Positions 42,208-51,387 of a stretch of DNA of 64,000 bases are shown piece after piece. The DNA comes from Caulobacter radicis (GTDB taxonomy: Bacteria > Pseudomonadota > Alphaproteobacteria > Caulobacterales > Caulobacteraceae), in NCBI RefSeq assembly GCF_003094615.1, contig NZ_QDKO01000014.1:47267-111266 (forward strand), in the 5' to 3' direction. The translations under genes were made by a program, and so were the position numbers. Under the pieces are notes generated by a model that saw only the letters and a program-made list of their open reading frames with translations, was not told the origin of the DNA and did not search any database. How positions within the stretch are numbered: position 1 is the stretch's first letter; each line of letters opens with the position of its first letter.

Positions 42208-44355
42208 TCAGGGCTTGAGTGCGCGCACTCGCTGAGCAAGCCAGTCCTGCATGTCAGAGAGGTTCACCATTTCAAGCTGGGTTTGCAGACGAAGCAGATC
42301 ATCGCGGCACAGCTTCAGACGGCCAAGTGCAAGGGCGAGCAAAAATTCCGAAAGCGCCTCTCCCTGTGGAACGGTAGAGAGTTCGGTCATCTGTTCTATA
42401 AGGTCCGCCACGAGGCGACTTTCTTCCGGCGCATCTTCATAGTTCAATTCGATCGGATGGGCCGCACGCAGTATAGCAGCTTGGATGATGCCATCGTTGT
42501 AACGTGTGAAAGTCTCGGCCGAGAGAACGGACCGATCGTAGATCGTGTTCGTCAAGCGCCTTTCCTGAGCGATGGTCTCGCCACCCCGAAGGTTTTCAAG
42601 AATGACCGCGATGGTGGTGAACACGTCGGCCTGGCTGGCGCTGGAGCAATCCTTGCCGGGCCAGAATGCGAAGTTCTCCCGGAGCTTGAGCGGGCCTCTT
42701 TCGCCTTCTAGAAACAATGTCGACTCCAGGCCGTCGCCTGTCTTGCGCAAGATATCGAAGCGGCTAGCGAGGGCCTCGGGCAACCCATCATGGTCGGTCA
42801 GCATCTCGTACTCGGCCCGCCAACTGGAGACCGTCTTGGCTCGATCGAGAACAAGCTCGAACATCGTTTGGAACTTGTGCGTGGGCAGAGTTAGGTTCGA
42901 GCGCAGCAGCTCGGCAGATCGTCGCGACGACGGCATGGCAGCAGCCGTCAGGTAGAGCCTATGGGATCGGCTGGCGTAGACTCGCAGCGCTCGACTGGCC
43001 GCCAGAAGTTCGGCGCCGTGGCCCGTCACCCCGCCAACAACAAGGACTGCCGAAGCCGTCTCAGGCCAGTCGGCCTTCGCATCCTCACCTTCGATGTCCG
43101 ACAAGGTGAGCACGTCAGCTCTGTCGAGCGCAGCGCCCTGGCGTTGGGCCTCCTTCAAGATGGCGTCGACGTGCGGTTTCGACCCAGGGTCATCGCCAAA
43201 CTGGATGATGGCCTTGGTCGCTACTGGGATAGTTCGGCTGACCACCTCCTTCATCCACTCCGCAAAAACGTCGGTGGCGATCAATTTTTGCACATCGATC
43301 CAGACGGCCCGCTTCTCGCCCCTGAGACTGGCTTTGTAGGCGTGAAACACGCCATGTCCTTGCAGGCGGGCGAGATACTTCACCACGACGTCGGGCGCAT
43401 CGTTTCGGCCCGGCACGATGCTCCTTGGCGGTCGGGGCTCGGCTGTGAAGTGTTCCCCAATGAGACGGATCGGCCTGGACGACGCTGGGTCCGGGACGCG
43501 AGTAGTCGATGGAAGACCAAGCGCATTTTCTTCGTCGTGGAAGCGAAGATCGCATAGCGTTGACGTGCCGGTCGCGGGATCCGCCGTCGAAAACAGCGTT
43601 ATGATCAGGCTGGGATCCTTCACCTTGTCGGATATCTCGCCAGCCAGCGTGCCGGACTGGGAGGCCGATATAAGCACGACCTCCTGGCGGTCGAGGTTGA
43701 ACTGGTACCCCTGGATCCCGCCGTAAGATTGGAATGTTCTAACCACTGGCACTTCACCTCCGCGCAGGAGGGACGCCGCCAGGACAACGCTCGCGATGGA
43801 TGAGCTGTCGATGTGGACGTACCGCGCCTGGCTGCGTGCGAGGGCCGGGAGGAGCCAGAAGGCGACGAAGAAGATCTCAGCGCCGTCTGACAACGCATGT
43901 GACGCCCGCAAAAAGCGAGTGTCGAGGCGCTTTGACGGCTTGACGAAATGCTCGGTCGGGCCCGCCTCGACGCAGCCACCACGACGAACGAAGAGCGTTG
44001 TGAGGCCCTGACGCTTGAGCGCGTCAAGCGGCGGCTCCTTCGGGGGCGTTCCTCTTAGTGCAGCCTCGAGCATCACCGCGCCCTTGGCGTCGTATTTGTA
44101 AAGGCCTGCGACGGTCGTTGGCGACAGCGCGGCCAGGACGCCGTCGTCCTCGGTAAGCACCATCGTAGGATCGGAAATCGTGTCCGGGACCAGGATGATA
44201 ACCAGCTCTGGCGCTAGGTCGCTACGCGTCTCATCCGTGATGGCGGTCAGGACCGAGTTTGTGTCGTATCCGCTCGGACCAGCGAATATGACCAGCGTCG
44301 AGGTCGGCCTCGGATAGTCGGGCGTCGCGCACCGGAAAGCAAAGAGGCTGCTCAA
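42208..44355 (-). CDS. Large protein with SIS-like and phosphoribosyltransferase-like segments
   Basis: I cannot assign this 715-residue protein to a named family. Three Rossmann-like stretches stand out. Residues 18-60 begin TLVIFAGPSGYDTNSV. Residues 178-260 are SIS-like, with VVLISASQSGTLAGEI (a sugar-isomerase Ser/Gly loop pattern). Residues about 360-460 contain VLVVGGVTGHGAELL, reminiscent of the PRPP loop of type I phosphoribosyltransferases but lacking the usual DD. The C-terminal 200 residues are helical. TTG start; TTGA overlaps the stop of the GHKL gene, so the two are a translationally coupled pair. GC content is visibly lower than in core genes. Confidence 0.7.
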   Translation of the reverse strand: MSSLFAFRCATPDYPRPTSTLVIFAGPSGYDTNSVLTAITDETRSDLAPELVIILVPDTISDPTMVLTEDDGVLAALSPTTVAGLYKYDAKGAVMLEAALRGTPPKEPPLDALKRQGLTTLFVRRGGCVEAGPTEHFVKPSKRLDTRFLRASHALSDGAEIFFVAFWLLPALARSQARYVHIDSSSIASVVLAASLLRGGEVPVVRTFQSYGGIQGYQFNLDRQEVVLISASQSGTLAGEISDKVKDPSLIITLFSTADPATGTSTLCDLRFHDEENALGLPSTTRVPDPASSRPIRLIGEHFTAEPRPPRSIVPGRNDAPDVVVKYLARLQGHGVFHAYKASLRGEKRAVWIDVQKLIATDVFAEWMKEVVSRTIPVATKAIIQFGDDPGSKPHVDAILKEAQRQGAALDRADVLTLSDIEGEDAKADWPETASAVLVVGGVTGHGAELLAASRALRVYASRSHRLYLTAAAMPSSRRSAELLRSNLTLPTHKFQTMFELVLDRAKTVSSWRAEYEMLTDHDGLPEALASRFDILRKTGDGLESTLFLEGERGPLKLRENFAFWPGKDCSSASQADVFTTIAVILENLRGGETIAQERRLTNTIYDRSVLSAETFTRYNDGIIQAAILRAAHPIELNYEDAPEESRLVADLIEQMTELSTVPQGEALSEFLLALALGRLKLCRDDLLRLQTQLEMVNLSDMQDWLAQRVRALKP

Positions 44356-45545
44356 AGGTCCGCGCCACGATTCAGCGGCAACAAGACCGAAATGGTCGTG
44401 CCCTCGGCCCAGGATCGCGCCTTGTGGGGAGCCCCACCGTCCATCGCGTCTTCCATTGTGATGTGATCAGGATCAAGTGGCGGCGCTGCGTACGCAAACG
44501 CCTTCACGAGCGATAACCGACCGGAGCGAATTCGGACAAAGCCGCCAGCTCGTCGAACGACCTCCATGATCCTGAACAGGCCGTTTCCGCTCGTATCCCC
44601 CGGTTTTGTTGTCCCACCTTTTTTTAGGCAGTCGTAGACGGCTTGCAGTTCTCGCTCGAGCGAGACTTGTTCTTCGCGGATGCCTTGCGTGAGCTGGTTC
44701 TTGCCGGCCAGCCAGGTCTGGGCCAGCCCCGCACCACTATCGAATATCGATATGTCCATGAACTGCGCCGTGCGCATCCTTGGATCGACTGGTCGCCACG
44801 CACGAAAGTAGTCCTGCAGCGGGCGATGGTTCTCCGCAGCATCGACGAGGCGGTCGGATAGCACACTCCTGTAGCCGACAAGGACACCGCGCACTGATCG
44901 CTCCAACTTGTCTCGCCTGACATTGGTTTGAGCGTGCTGATGCGTATTTACGAAGGCCTCGTAGACAAGTCGGGCCGCCGATTCCATCAGCTTGCCCCCA
45001 ATCCGGACATGGTGGTCAGGACCGACGACGTCATAGCAGGCCCGCAGTAGATCCTCGAATTCTGCGCGCTCACGGACGTTTTCCGGATCCTTATAAAGTC
45101 GTCCAGGCAAACGCAGCGCCCTGGCGTTGTCGATGCACAGAAGGGGTATAGTGGTCTTGCTGTATTCACGCAGATTGGAGAGCGACTTGGCATGCATAGC
45201 CTCGACGAACGGCCGGGACCGTTCCAATGCCGCACCGCGTTCAAAAACTTTGTCGCCGTAGGCCGAACGGATCTTGTGAGCCATATTCAGCGCCACCAGA
45301 CCGGTCACCGTGTGGGCAAAATTGGAAAACGCCTTTTCATCTAGCTCCCTGGCGTAGACCTGCAGTTCACCGTCGGCGCCGGTTGCCCGCGACCACGTGA
45401 CAATGAGCTGCGCGAGCGCCGCAACGCCGCCGAGAACCTCCGCCTTAATCTTATTCGGGAGCCGGAGATTGGGATCTTGATCAGCGATTTCAGACAGCGA
45501 GTCTTCAAAGTCGCGGAGATTGAAATCCTGCTTGATCGAGACCAT
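44352..45545 (-). CDS. GHKL (Hsp90/histidine-kinase-type) ATPase-domain protein
   Basis: The 397-residue protein has the Bergerat-fold motifs in the right order: N box YEAFVNTHQHA (E196, N200), G1 box SIFDSGAGLA (D269-G273), and G2 box TSGNGLFRI (318-326). The domain ends in TTISVLLPL. The first 180 residues are helical with no HisKA dimerisation/phosphorylation motif, so it is not an ordinary sensor kinase; MORC/Hsp90-like conformational ATPases are closer in layout. AGGAGG lies nine bases before the ATG at 45545. It is the first gene of an overlapping pair with the SIS/PRTase-like protein. Confidence 0.78.
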   Translation of the reverse strand: MVSIKQDFNLRDFEDSLSEIADQDPNLRLPNKIKAEVLGGVAALAQLIVTWSRATGADGELQVYARELDEKAFSNFAHTVTGLVALNMAHKIRSAYGDKVFERGAALERSRPFVEAMHAKSLSNLREYSKTTIPLLCIDNARALRLPGRLYKDPENVRERAEFEDLLRACYDVVGPDHHVRIGGKLMESAARLVYEAFVNTHQHAQTNVRRDKLERSVRGVLVGYRSVLSDRLVDAAENHRPLQDYFRAWRPVDPRMRTAQFMDISIFDSGAGLAQTWLAGKNQLTQGIREEQVSLERELQAVYDCLKKGGTTKPGDTSGNGLFRIMEVVRRAGGFVRIRSGRLSLVKAFAYAAPPLDPDHITMEDAMDGGAPHKARSWAEGTTISVLLPLNRGADL

Positions 45546-45738
45546 TCGCAAGCGCCTCCTCAGCGGCGACTTTCCTGCCCCCGCTACTCTTCGACTGCGA
45601 TCTATTGTGCGGAAGAGATTAGGCGGCCGCCATCACAAAAGCTGTGCAATCAACAGGACATATCTAGTGGGCTGAACGTCCAAATCCTGAAGCTGCGCCG
45701 GCGTCAGCAATTGGCGCGACAAGGCCCAGCTTCGAGGA

Positions 45739-46365
45739 TCAGGTGCTCGCCTTACTAGGAAGCGCAGCTTTCGCAGATGCGCTTGCCTCATCCGACCGCG
45801 CGGCAAGGGTGAGTTCGCGGACCCTCTTGCGTTTCACCTTCTTTTCAGAGGGCGCTTGGGGCTTTTTCGCTGGCCGAGCTGCCCTAGCTGTCAGGACCCT
45901 TTCGAAGCCGGCTATCGCGCTCTCGAGCAGTTCTTGGCAGTAGTCCCAGCGCTCCGTTGCCTTCATCGTACTGAGTTTGTATTCGAGAGCGCTCTCCGGG
46001 AAGGTCCGATGTAAGCTCTCCAGTGAAGCCCGGGCCGCCCTTGTATAGTAGTTGAAGGTCCACTCGCGTGAGTTCTTGTCTGTCGCGTAGATGATCGCAT
46101 TGTCCTCGATCATCTTTTCCAGGAAATCTTTAGCGTGCGCGAAAACCTCGACGCGTCGGCCTGTGCGTTCCGCTAGAAAGGCCGCGCGCCAAAGCGAAAA
46201 TGCCACGCTCGTAAGCTCTTGGGCCGCGCGGGAATAGCCCTTCGTTTTCCAGGCCTCTTCATGGTCGTGGAAGAGCTTCAATAGCCGGAGCGATGCAGCC
46301 TGATTGCGCGTCCGGCTCTGGATTGCCCACTCGAGGTGGACGAGGTTGACTGGTTTCTTTGCCAA
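45739..46365 (-). CDS. Helical protein of unknown function next to the GHKL pair
   Basis: I do not recognise this 208-residue protein. The first 160 residues look alpha-helical (SLRLLKLFHDHEEAWKTKG, AAFLAERTG, FLEKMIEDNAI, YYTRAARASLESL). The last 50 are Lys/Arg/Ala-rich and probably disordered and nucleic-acid-binding (ARPAKKPQAPSEKKVKRKR). The start is TTG with GGGGG upstream. It is 193 bases upstream of the GHKL gene on the same strand, with no terminator between, so it may be part of that system. A single R-x5-H match is too weak to call it HEPN. Confidence 0.55.
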   Translation of the reverse strand: MAKKPVNLVHLEWAIQSRTRNQAASLRLLKLFHDHEEAWKTKGYSRAAQELTSVAFSLWRAAFLAERTGRRVEVFAHAKDFLEKMIEDNAIIYATDKNSREWTFNYYTRAARASLESLHRTFPESALEYKLSTMKATERWDYCQELLESAIAGFERVLTARAARPAKKPQAPSEKKVKRKRVRELTLAARSDEASASAKAALPSKAST

Positions 46366-46854
46366 ATGAAATCCCCCGGGGAGGTAAGGTGTCCACGCGG
46401 ATCGCTATGGTCAACCACCAGTTGGAGCCAGTGGGCATTGGAGCGGGTTGCGCGGAAGAATGTCGCCTCTCTGCCGTTGAGCCAACTTCGGCTTATGGCG
46501 CCGGGCTTCCCGCCAAACATCGAACCCGTTTGACCACCACGCCTGGGTGCGGCAGTGCGCGCGACTTTTCGATCGCGCCGCCGACAAGACACCCGAGAAC
46601 GAAAGCTTCATAATCAGGTTGGCGATGGTGCTCGGGGCCCGATGCCGAGATCCGGCGAGCCGGCGCTTCCGCCCGCCATGGTCGAGGCGTGTGGTCCCTC
46701 CGTTCCCCCCACGTTCCAGACCAGCCGGTTCGGCTGGGCCAAGGAACCGTTGGATGTGCCGGACCGGGGGGCGTGCGCTACAAACCGCTATCGCCACGGA
46801 CGCGATGGTGGGCTCATGCTCGGCTCAGGGAGAGATGATTCGACAGGGGATCGC
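46366..46854. other. 489-bp non-coding region between divergent island genes
   Basis: There is no gene I can support; the open frames here are Arg/Pro/Gly-rich, lack ribosome-binding sites, and only extend the nuclease gene artificially. It should contain the promoters of the helical protein (minus) and the AbiJ-N nuclease (plus). Confidence 0.5.
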
Positions 46855-47733
46855 ATGACCGACGTTCGCGCGGTCGACATCATGTTGGTCGACGACCTGT
46901 TCGAAATGTCCGGCGGCTATGTCCTGGACTTCACCGACCGAACGTTCGGCGATTTCTTCCGCCACGAGGTGAAGGTCGATATCGACGCGGCGCGCTACTC
47001 CCTCAACGGAAACTCCAAGGCCAAACGTCTTCGCTGTTTTCTGCAGTCGGCGCCCCGCGAGCAGGTCCTGCGCGCCCTCCTGGCGCTCTGGGAGTATCGA
47101 AACGCGCGCATCCGCCGCTCGGGGCAACCGGATCAGAGCGCGGGCGCGCATGACGAGTTCTGCGACCTGGTCGAGCGTTTGGGCGGGGCTAGGCCCACGC
47201 CGAAGAAGCCGCCCACCCCCGTGGGGTCGGTCAAGCCTGAGGTCGATCGCGCCAAGCTGGACGCCCTGGCCCAAGACTTCGTCGGCATCGCCAGCCTCGA
47301 TCCCCAAGCCCGCGGTTACGCTTTCGAACGGTTTTTGAAGGCGTTATTCGACACCTACGGTCTCGATGCGCGGGGCGCGTTTCGCAATGTCGGCGAACAG
47401 CTCGACGGTAGTTTCGAGCTCGATCATGAGACCTATATGGTCGAGGCCAAGTGGCGCAACGCTGCCACCGACGCCCCGGACCTGCGTAACCTGCAGGCTA
47501 AGGTCGAGGGCAAGGCCCACTGGGGTAGAGGCCTTTTCATCTCGATGAACGGCTTTAGCGACGTGGGCATGATCGCCTTCAAGGGCGACAGGGTCATCTG
47601 CATGGACGGGCTGGATCTCTACGACATGCTTAACAATGGTCTGCGGTTAGATGATGTGTTGCGGGCTAAGCGTCGCCGTCTGGCGGAGACTGGCGCGGTC
47701 CTAGCCCGGGTGCGCGACCTCTTCACGTTCTAG
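46855..47733 (+). CDS. AbiJ-N-type domain fused to PD-(D/E)XK (Mrr-like) nuclease
   Basis: The 292-residue protein has an N-terminal helical domain (about 15-90) with TFGDFFRHEVKVDID and GNSKAKRLRCFL, typical of AbiJ N-terminal domains. A Pro-rich linker (116-128) leads to a nuclease core: FERF (E158), QLDGSF (D184) and VEAKW (E198-A-K200), then AHWGRGLFIS and YDMLNNGLRLDDVL as in Mrr-type enzymes. All catalytic residues are in place. AGGGG precedes the ATG at 46855. The FRG-domain gene starts 23 bases downstream, so they form an operon. A phage-defence role is likely from the domains and location. Confidence 0.78.
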   Translation: MTDVRAVDIMLVDDLFEMSGGYVLDFTDRTFGDFFRHEVKVDIDAARYSLNGNSKAKRLRCFLQSAPREQVLRALLALWEYRNARIRRSGQPDQSAGAHDEFCDLVERLGGARPTPKKPPTPVGSVKPEVDRAKLDALAQDFVGIASLDPQARGYAFERFLKALFDTYGLDARGAFRNVGEQLDGSFELDHETYMVEAKWRNAATDAPDLRNLQAKVEGKAHWGRGLFISMNGFSDVGMIAFKGDRVICMDGLDLYDMLNNGLRLDDVLRAKRRRLAETGAVLARVRDLFTF

Positions 47734-47756
47734 CGGGCGATCACCGGGAGGGGCGC

Positions 47757-49185
47757 ATGGACACCATCGAGTGTCAGGACATCGAGGCGCTGGACGCCGC
47801 ACTCGCCGGCCTGGGACCGGGAGCGCTCTTTCGGGGGCAGACTCGCGAGTATTTTCGCGAGGACGGCGGGCCGGACCTACGCACCAGTTTTGCCCGCCTT
47901 GGCTGCCGCCCCACTAGAATGCTCAAGTGGTGGCACTATTCGCGTAGCATTCTGGCCGCGTTCGTGAAGGCGTTTGACGGCCTGACGGATTGGCAATCGA
48001 CCAAGCCATTCTCCAGCGCTACGGCTGGCGCTCATTCTTCCTCGACGCCACCTCCGACCCTGCGGTGGCATGCTGGTTCGCCGCCAACCGTTACCATACC
48101 GAGCCTTCCGGCGAACTGATCGAGGATTGCTGGGAGGACCCGGTTTGTATCCGCAGGGAACGGGCGTGGTATGAACCCGCCGACGGGCAGGGGTGTCTCT
48201 ACGTCATCAGCCGCAAAGCGCTAAGGGCGCGGGACCTCAACGCGGTTGATTTGCTCGAGATCACGACGCGCGAAGGACAGCACCGATGCGTCGCGCAGTC
48301 TGCTTTCATGGTTGGGCCGCTAAAGGGTAACCTGCCCGACGATTGTGTGGCCACCCGGATCCACGCTCCAAGCGCCGTCTTCGCTGCTTACGCGGCGCGA
48401 AATCCTGCGCTAACTGTGGATCAGCTCCTTCCTGGCCCACAGACAGATCCGGTTTTGGCCGCGCTGCTGTCGATCCCGTGGGTGAAGCTCGAACACGGCG
48501 GCAAGGACGTCGGCATCGACTTCTTCGAACGGGGCTTGCCTCTTCCGGAATACGAAGTCCGAAGCCTGCGGCGGACAGGGCCTGGATCGGCTTTTTATCG
48601 GCGTTTCTGGCTGGCCGACAGCGTCGCCCCTGGCACGCGGTTGGCGACGTCGCGTTCTTCCTGACCGAGGAGATGCTCTTTCACGGTACGGCCAAGGGCG
48701 ACATGACGTTCCCGCGCCTGACCAAGCTGGTCCGGGAGAACGTCGGGGTAGCGGTCGAAATCGACGGCTTGGTCCGCCATCCTCAAGCACAAAGGTCGAG
48801 CATCTATTCCAAGGGAATCTATCTGGAGCCCCAGCCGAACGGTGTGATCCTCCTAACCGAGTTGCTGACGGATCATCCCGGGGCGAGGCCGGCGGGCTTT
48901 GGCATCACTCGGGGCCTTTATTTCCAGGCCGACGATGCGGGCGTCTGGACCCGCGTCGAGCATCCGGAGCAGTGTGACTGCGGCTCCGACCTACATCACG
49001 CCCATCATCTCACCGTAGCCGAGCACTTCGAAGACTTCCTGGGCGATCCGGACCTCAAGACGGTGCGTGACAAGGTCTTCGCTGGTCCTGACGTGGTGAC
49101 ATGCTCCGATCCAAAGGCGCTGGCATGGATGGAACTGGACGAGAGTGAGCCTGGAGCGCTCGCCGATGAGGAAGACAGCGCCTAG
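47757..49185 (+). pseudogene. FRG-domain protein, broken by two frameshifts
   Basis: The ATG at 47757 opens a frame containing ALFRGQTREYF, the eponymous FRG motif. Near 47987 one base is missing; the next frame continues with AILQRYGWRSFFLDATSDPA, the second conserved FRG block (hYG-x5-LDaT). Near 48650 another base is missing, and the third frame continues FLTEEMLFHGTAKGDMTF to the stop at 49185. With two bases restored the product would be about 476 residues; the part after FRG has a Cys/His patch (HPEQCDCGSDLHHAHH). FRG domains occur in toxin-like defence proteins. It is currently inactive unless the sequence is wrong. Confidence 0.82.
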
Positions 49186-49469
49186 CCCGACCATGTCTCA
49201 TCGGTCGGTGAACGGATCACTGCCTCGGCCGCGCCGACGGCCGCCAGCCATAGCCTACGAACGTCGCCTTCCTGGAGGCGTGCCAAGGACAGCTCTTGGC
49301 GCATGTCGGACATAGCGAGTCCGATATGCGACCGCTTCTCATTATTGACAATCTAAGCCTGTTTTAGGGACAGCTCTAACCTGTACCGACAGTTACGCAG
49401 CCTCTTGCCCCCACCGCCCGACCGGGTCACTCTCTGTCTTAACAACGATAACATTGTGGGAGGGACGCC

Positions 49470-51134
49470 ATGTCGGGCACGCGCTACGACTACGTCATCA
49501 TCGGCGCCGGCTCGGCGGGTTGCGTGCTGGCCGCGCGGCTGAGCGAGGATCCGGCGGTGAAGGTGCTGCTGCTGGAGGCCGGCGGCAGGAACGGTTCGGT
49601 GCTGGTGCGCATGCCCGCCGGCGTGGGCGAGCTGATCAAGGCCAAGGGCGAGAGCAACTGGGGCTTCTGGACCGAGGCCGAGCCGCATCTCGACGGCCGC
49701 AGGCTGTGGTGGCCGCGCGGCCGGGGCCTGGGCGGCAGCTCGGCGATCAACGGCATGATCTATATCCGCGGCCACGCGCGAGACTACGACCAGTGGCGGC
49801 AGATGGGCCTGTCGGGCTGGTCCTACGCCGAGGTGCTGCCCTACTTCAAACGCTCGGAAACCTTCCACGGCGGGGGCTGCGCCTATCACGGCGGCGACGG
49901 TCCGCTGCACGTCTCGGCCGGCGAGTCCGACAGTCCGTTCTACAAGGCGGTGATCGAGGCCGGCCGTCAGGCGGGCCATCCGGTGACCAAGGATTTCAAC
50001 GGCTATCAGCAGGAGGGCTTCGGGCCCTACGACCTGACCATCCGCGACGGCAAGCGCTGGAGCGCGGCGGCCGCCTATCTGGCCCAGGCCCTGTCGAGGC
50101 CAAACCTGACCTGCCTGACCGAGGCGCGCACCACCCGCATCGTCGTCGAGAACGGCAAGGCGGTCGGCGTCGAGTACGTCGTCGGCAAGGGCGCCGAGAA
50201 AGCGGTCGCCTATGCCGACGCCGAGGTGCTGCTGAGCGCCGGCGCGGTGCAGTCGCCGCAGATCCTGCAACTGTCGGGGATCGGCGATCCGGATGCGCTG
50301 AAGGCTGCCGGCGTGACGCCGGTGCACGAGGCGCGCGGCGTCGGCCAGAACCTGCAGGATCACCTGGACGTCTGCCTGTCGTGGACGACCAAGGGGCTGA
50401 AGACCGCCTATTCGGCCAACAAGGGCCTGAACAAGCTGGGCGTGGGCCTGTCCTACCTGCTGATGGGCAAGGGCATCGGGCGGCAGAACTTCCTGGAGTC
50501 GGGCGCCTTCCTGCGCTCGCGGCCCGACCTCGACCGGCCCGATCTGCAGATCCACGCCGTGCTGGCGATCATGCAGGACCACGGCAAGGTGCTGGTCGAG
50601 AAGGACGGCTTCACGCTGCATGTCTGCCAGTTGCGGCCCGAGAGCCGGGGCTCGGTCGGGCTGCACTCGTCGGATCCGTTCGCCGATCCGAAGATCCTGG
50701 CCAACTACCTGGCCGCCGAGGAAGACCGCCGGGCCATGCGCGAGGGCGTGCGGATCGGCCGCGACGTCGCCGCCCAGGCCGCGCTGGATCCCTATCGCGA
50801 CAGCGAGTACGCGCCGGGCTCGGACGTCAGGAGCGACCAGGAGATCGACGCCTGGATCCGCGCCAAGGCCGAGACGATCTATCATCCGGTCGGCACCTGC
50901 CGGATGGGGGCGGCGGGCGATCCGCTGGCGGTGGTCGACGACCAGCTGCGGGTGCAGGGCCTGACCGGCTTGCGGGTGATCGACGCCTCGGTGATGCCCA
51001 CCCTGATCGGCGGCAACACCAACGCCCCGACCATCATGATCGCCGAGCGCGCCGCCGATCTGCTGCGCGGCAGGGCGACCCTGGCGCCGCAGGACGCGCC
51101 GGTGTTCGACGGGGCGTCGGCCGTGGCGGCTTAA
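49470..51134 (+). CDS. GMC-family FAD-dependent oxidoreductase (choline dehydrogenase-like)
   Basis: The 554-residue protein has the FAD-binding IIGAGSAGCVLAARL (about 10-24), the ATTACHMENT segment GRGLGGSSAINGM, and GVGQNLQDHL. The active-site HPVGTCRMG carries the catalytic His, and GGNTNAPTIMIAERAADLL carries the partner Asn. This matches BetA/alcohol dehydrogenase relatives that oxidise alcohols. No betaine genes are adjacent, so choline is not assured. It is the first core-like gene right of the island, with high GC again, and is followed by a palindromic repeat. Confidence 0.92.
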   Translation: MSGTRYDYVIIGAGSAGCVLAARLSEDPAVKVLLLEAGGRNGSVLVRMPAGVGELIKAKGESNWGFWTEAEPHLDGRRLWWPRGRGLGGSSAINGMIYIRGHARDYDQWRQMGLSGWSYAEVLPYFKRSETFHGGGCAYHGGDGPLHVSAGESDSPFYKAVIEAGRQAGHPVTKDFNGYQQEGFGPYDLTIRDGKRWSAAAAYLAQALSRPNLTCLTEARTTRIVVENGKAVGVEYVVGKGAEKAVAYADAEVLLSAGAVQSPQILQLSGIGDPDALKAAGVTPVHEARGVGQNLQDHLDVCLSWTTKGLKTAYSANKGLNKLGVGLSYLLMGKGIGRQNFLESGAFLRSRPDLDRPDLQIHAVLAIMQDHGKVLVEKDGFTLHVCQLRPESRGSVGLHSSDPFADPKILANYLAAEEDRRAMREGVRIGRDVAAQAALDPYRDSEYAPGSDVRSDQEIDAWIRAKAETIYHPVGTCRMGAAGDPLAVVDDQLRVQGLTGLRVIDASVMPTLIGGNTNAPTIMIAERAADLLRGRATLAPQDAPVFDGASAVAA

Positions 51135-51147
51135 GGCTTCCCCTATC

Positions 51148-51246
51148 CCGTAAAATCCCCGCGAAAGCGGGGACCCAGGCTTTTCTGAAAGGCTTGGCGC
51201 TCGACGATAAAACACCTGGGCCCCCGCTTTCGCTGGGGTTTTGCGG
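51148..51246. repeat. 100-bp CCGTAAAA-bounded palindromic repeat, copy 2
   Basis: Same ends and outer arms as 5256-5355 (CCGTAAAATCCCCGCGAAAG ... CCCGCTTTCGC), with a different 30-base centre and a T in place of G in the right arm. It lies 13 bases after the GMC oxidoreductase stop. Confidence 0.88.
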
Positions 51247-51387
51247 AGTAGGGGGCGAGACAAGGGCTCAGCCGTTTCGGATAGATCCGTCACGAAAGCC
51301 CAATAGGCCTTATTTCGAAGTTTGATTGGGCGAGGCGTGCTGAACCCGCGCACAGTCCCGGTCGTCTTGCGAACAAGGATCTGCTTC

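Noticed and set aside
45739..46365. Possible HEPN ribonuclease (R-x5-H match)
   Set aside because: One short match in a helical protein is expected by chance. The surrounding residues do not fit HEPN helices well enough.
49340..49400. Words such as TTAGGGACAGC and GACAGTTACG as a right transposon end
   Set aside because: No matching inverted copy was found at 29.6-30.0 or 36.0-36.7 kb, and no target duplication is visible.
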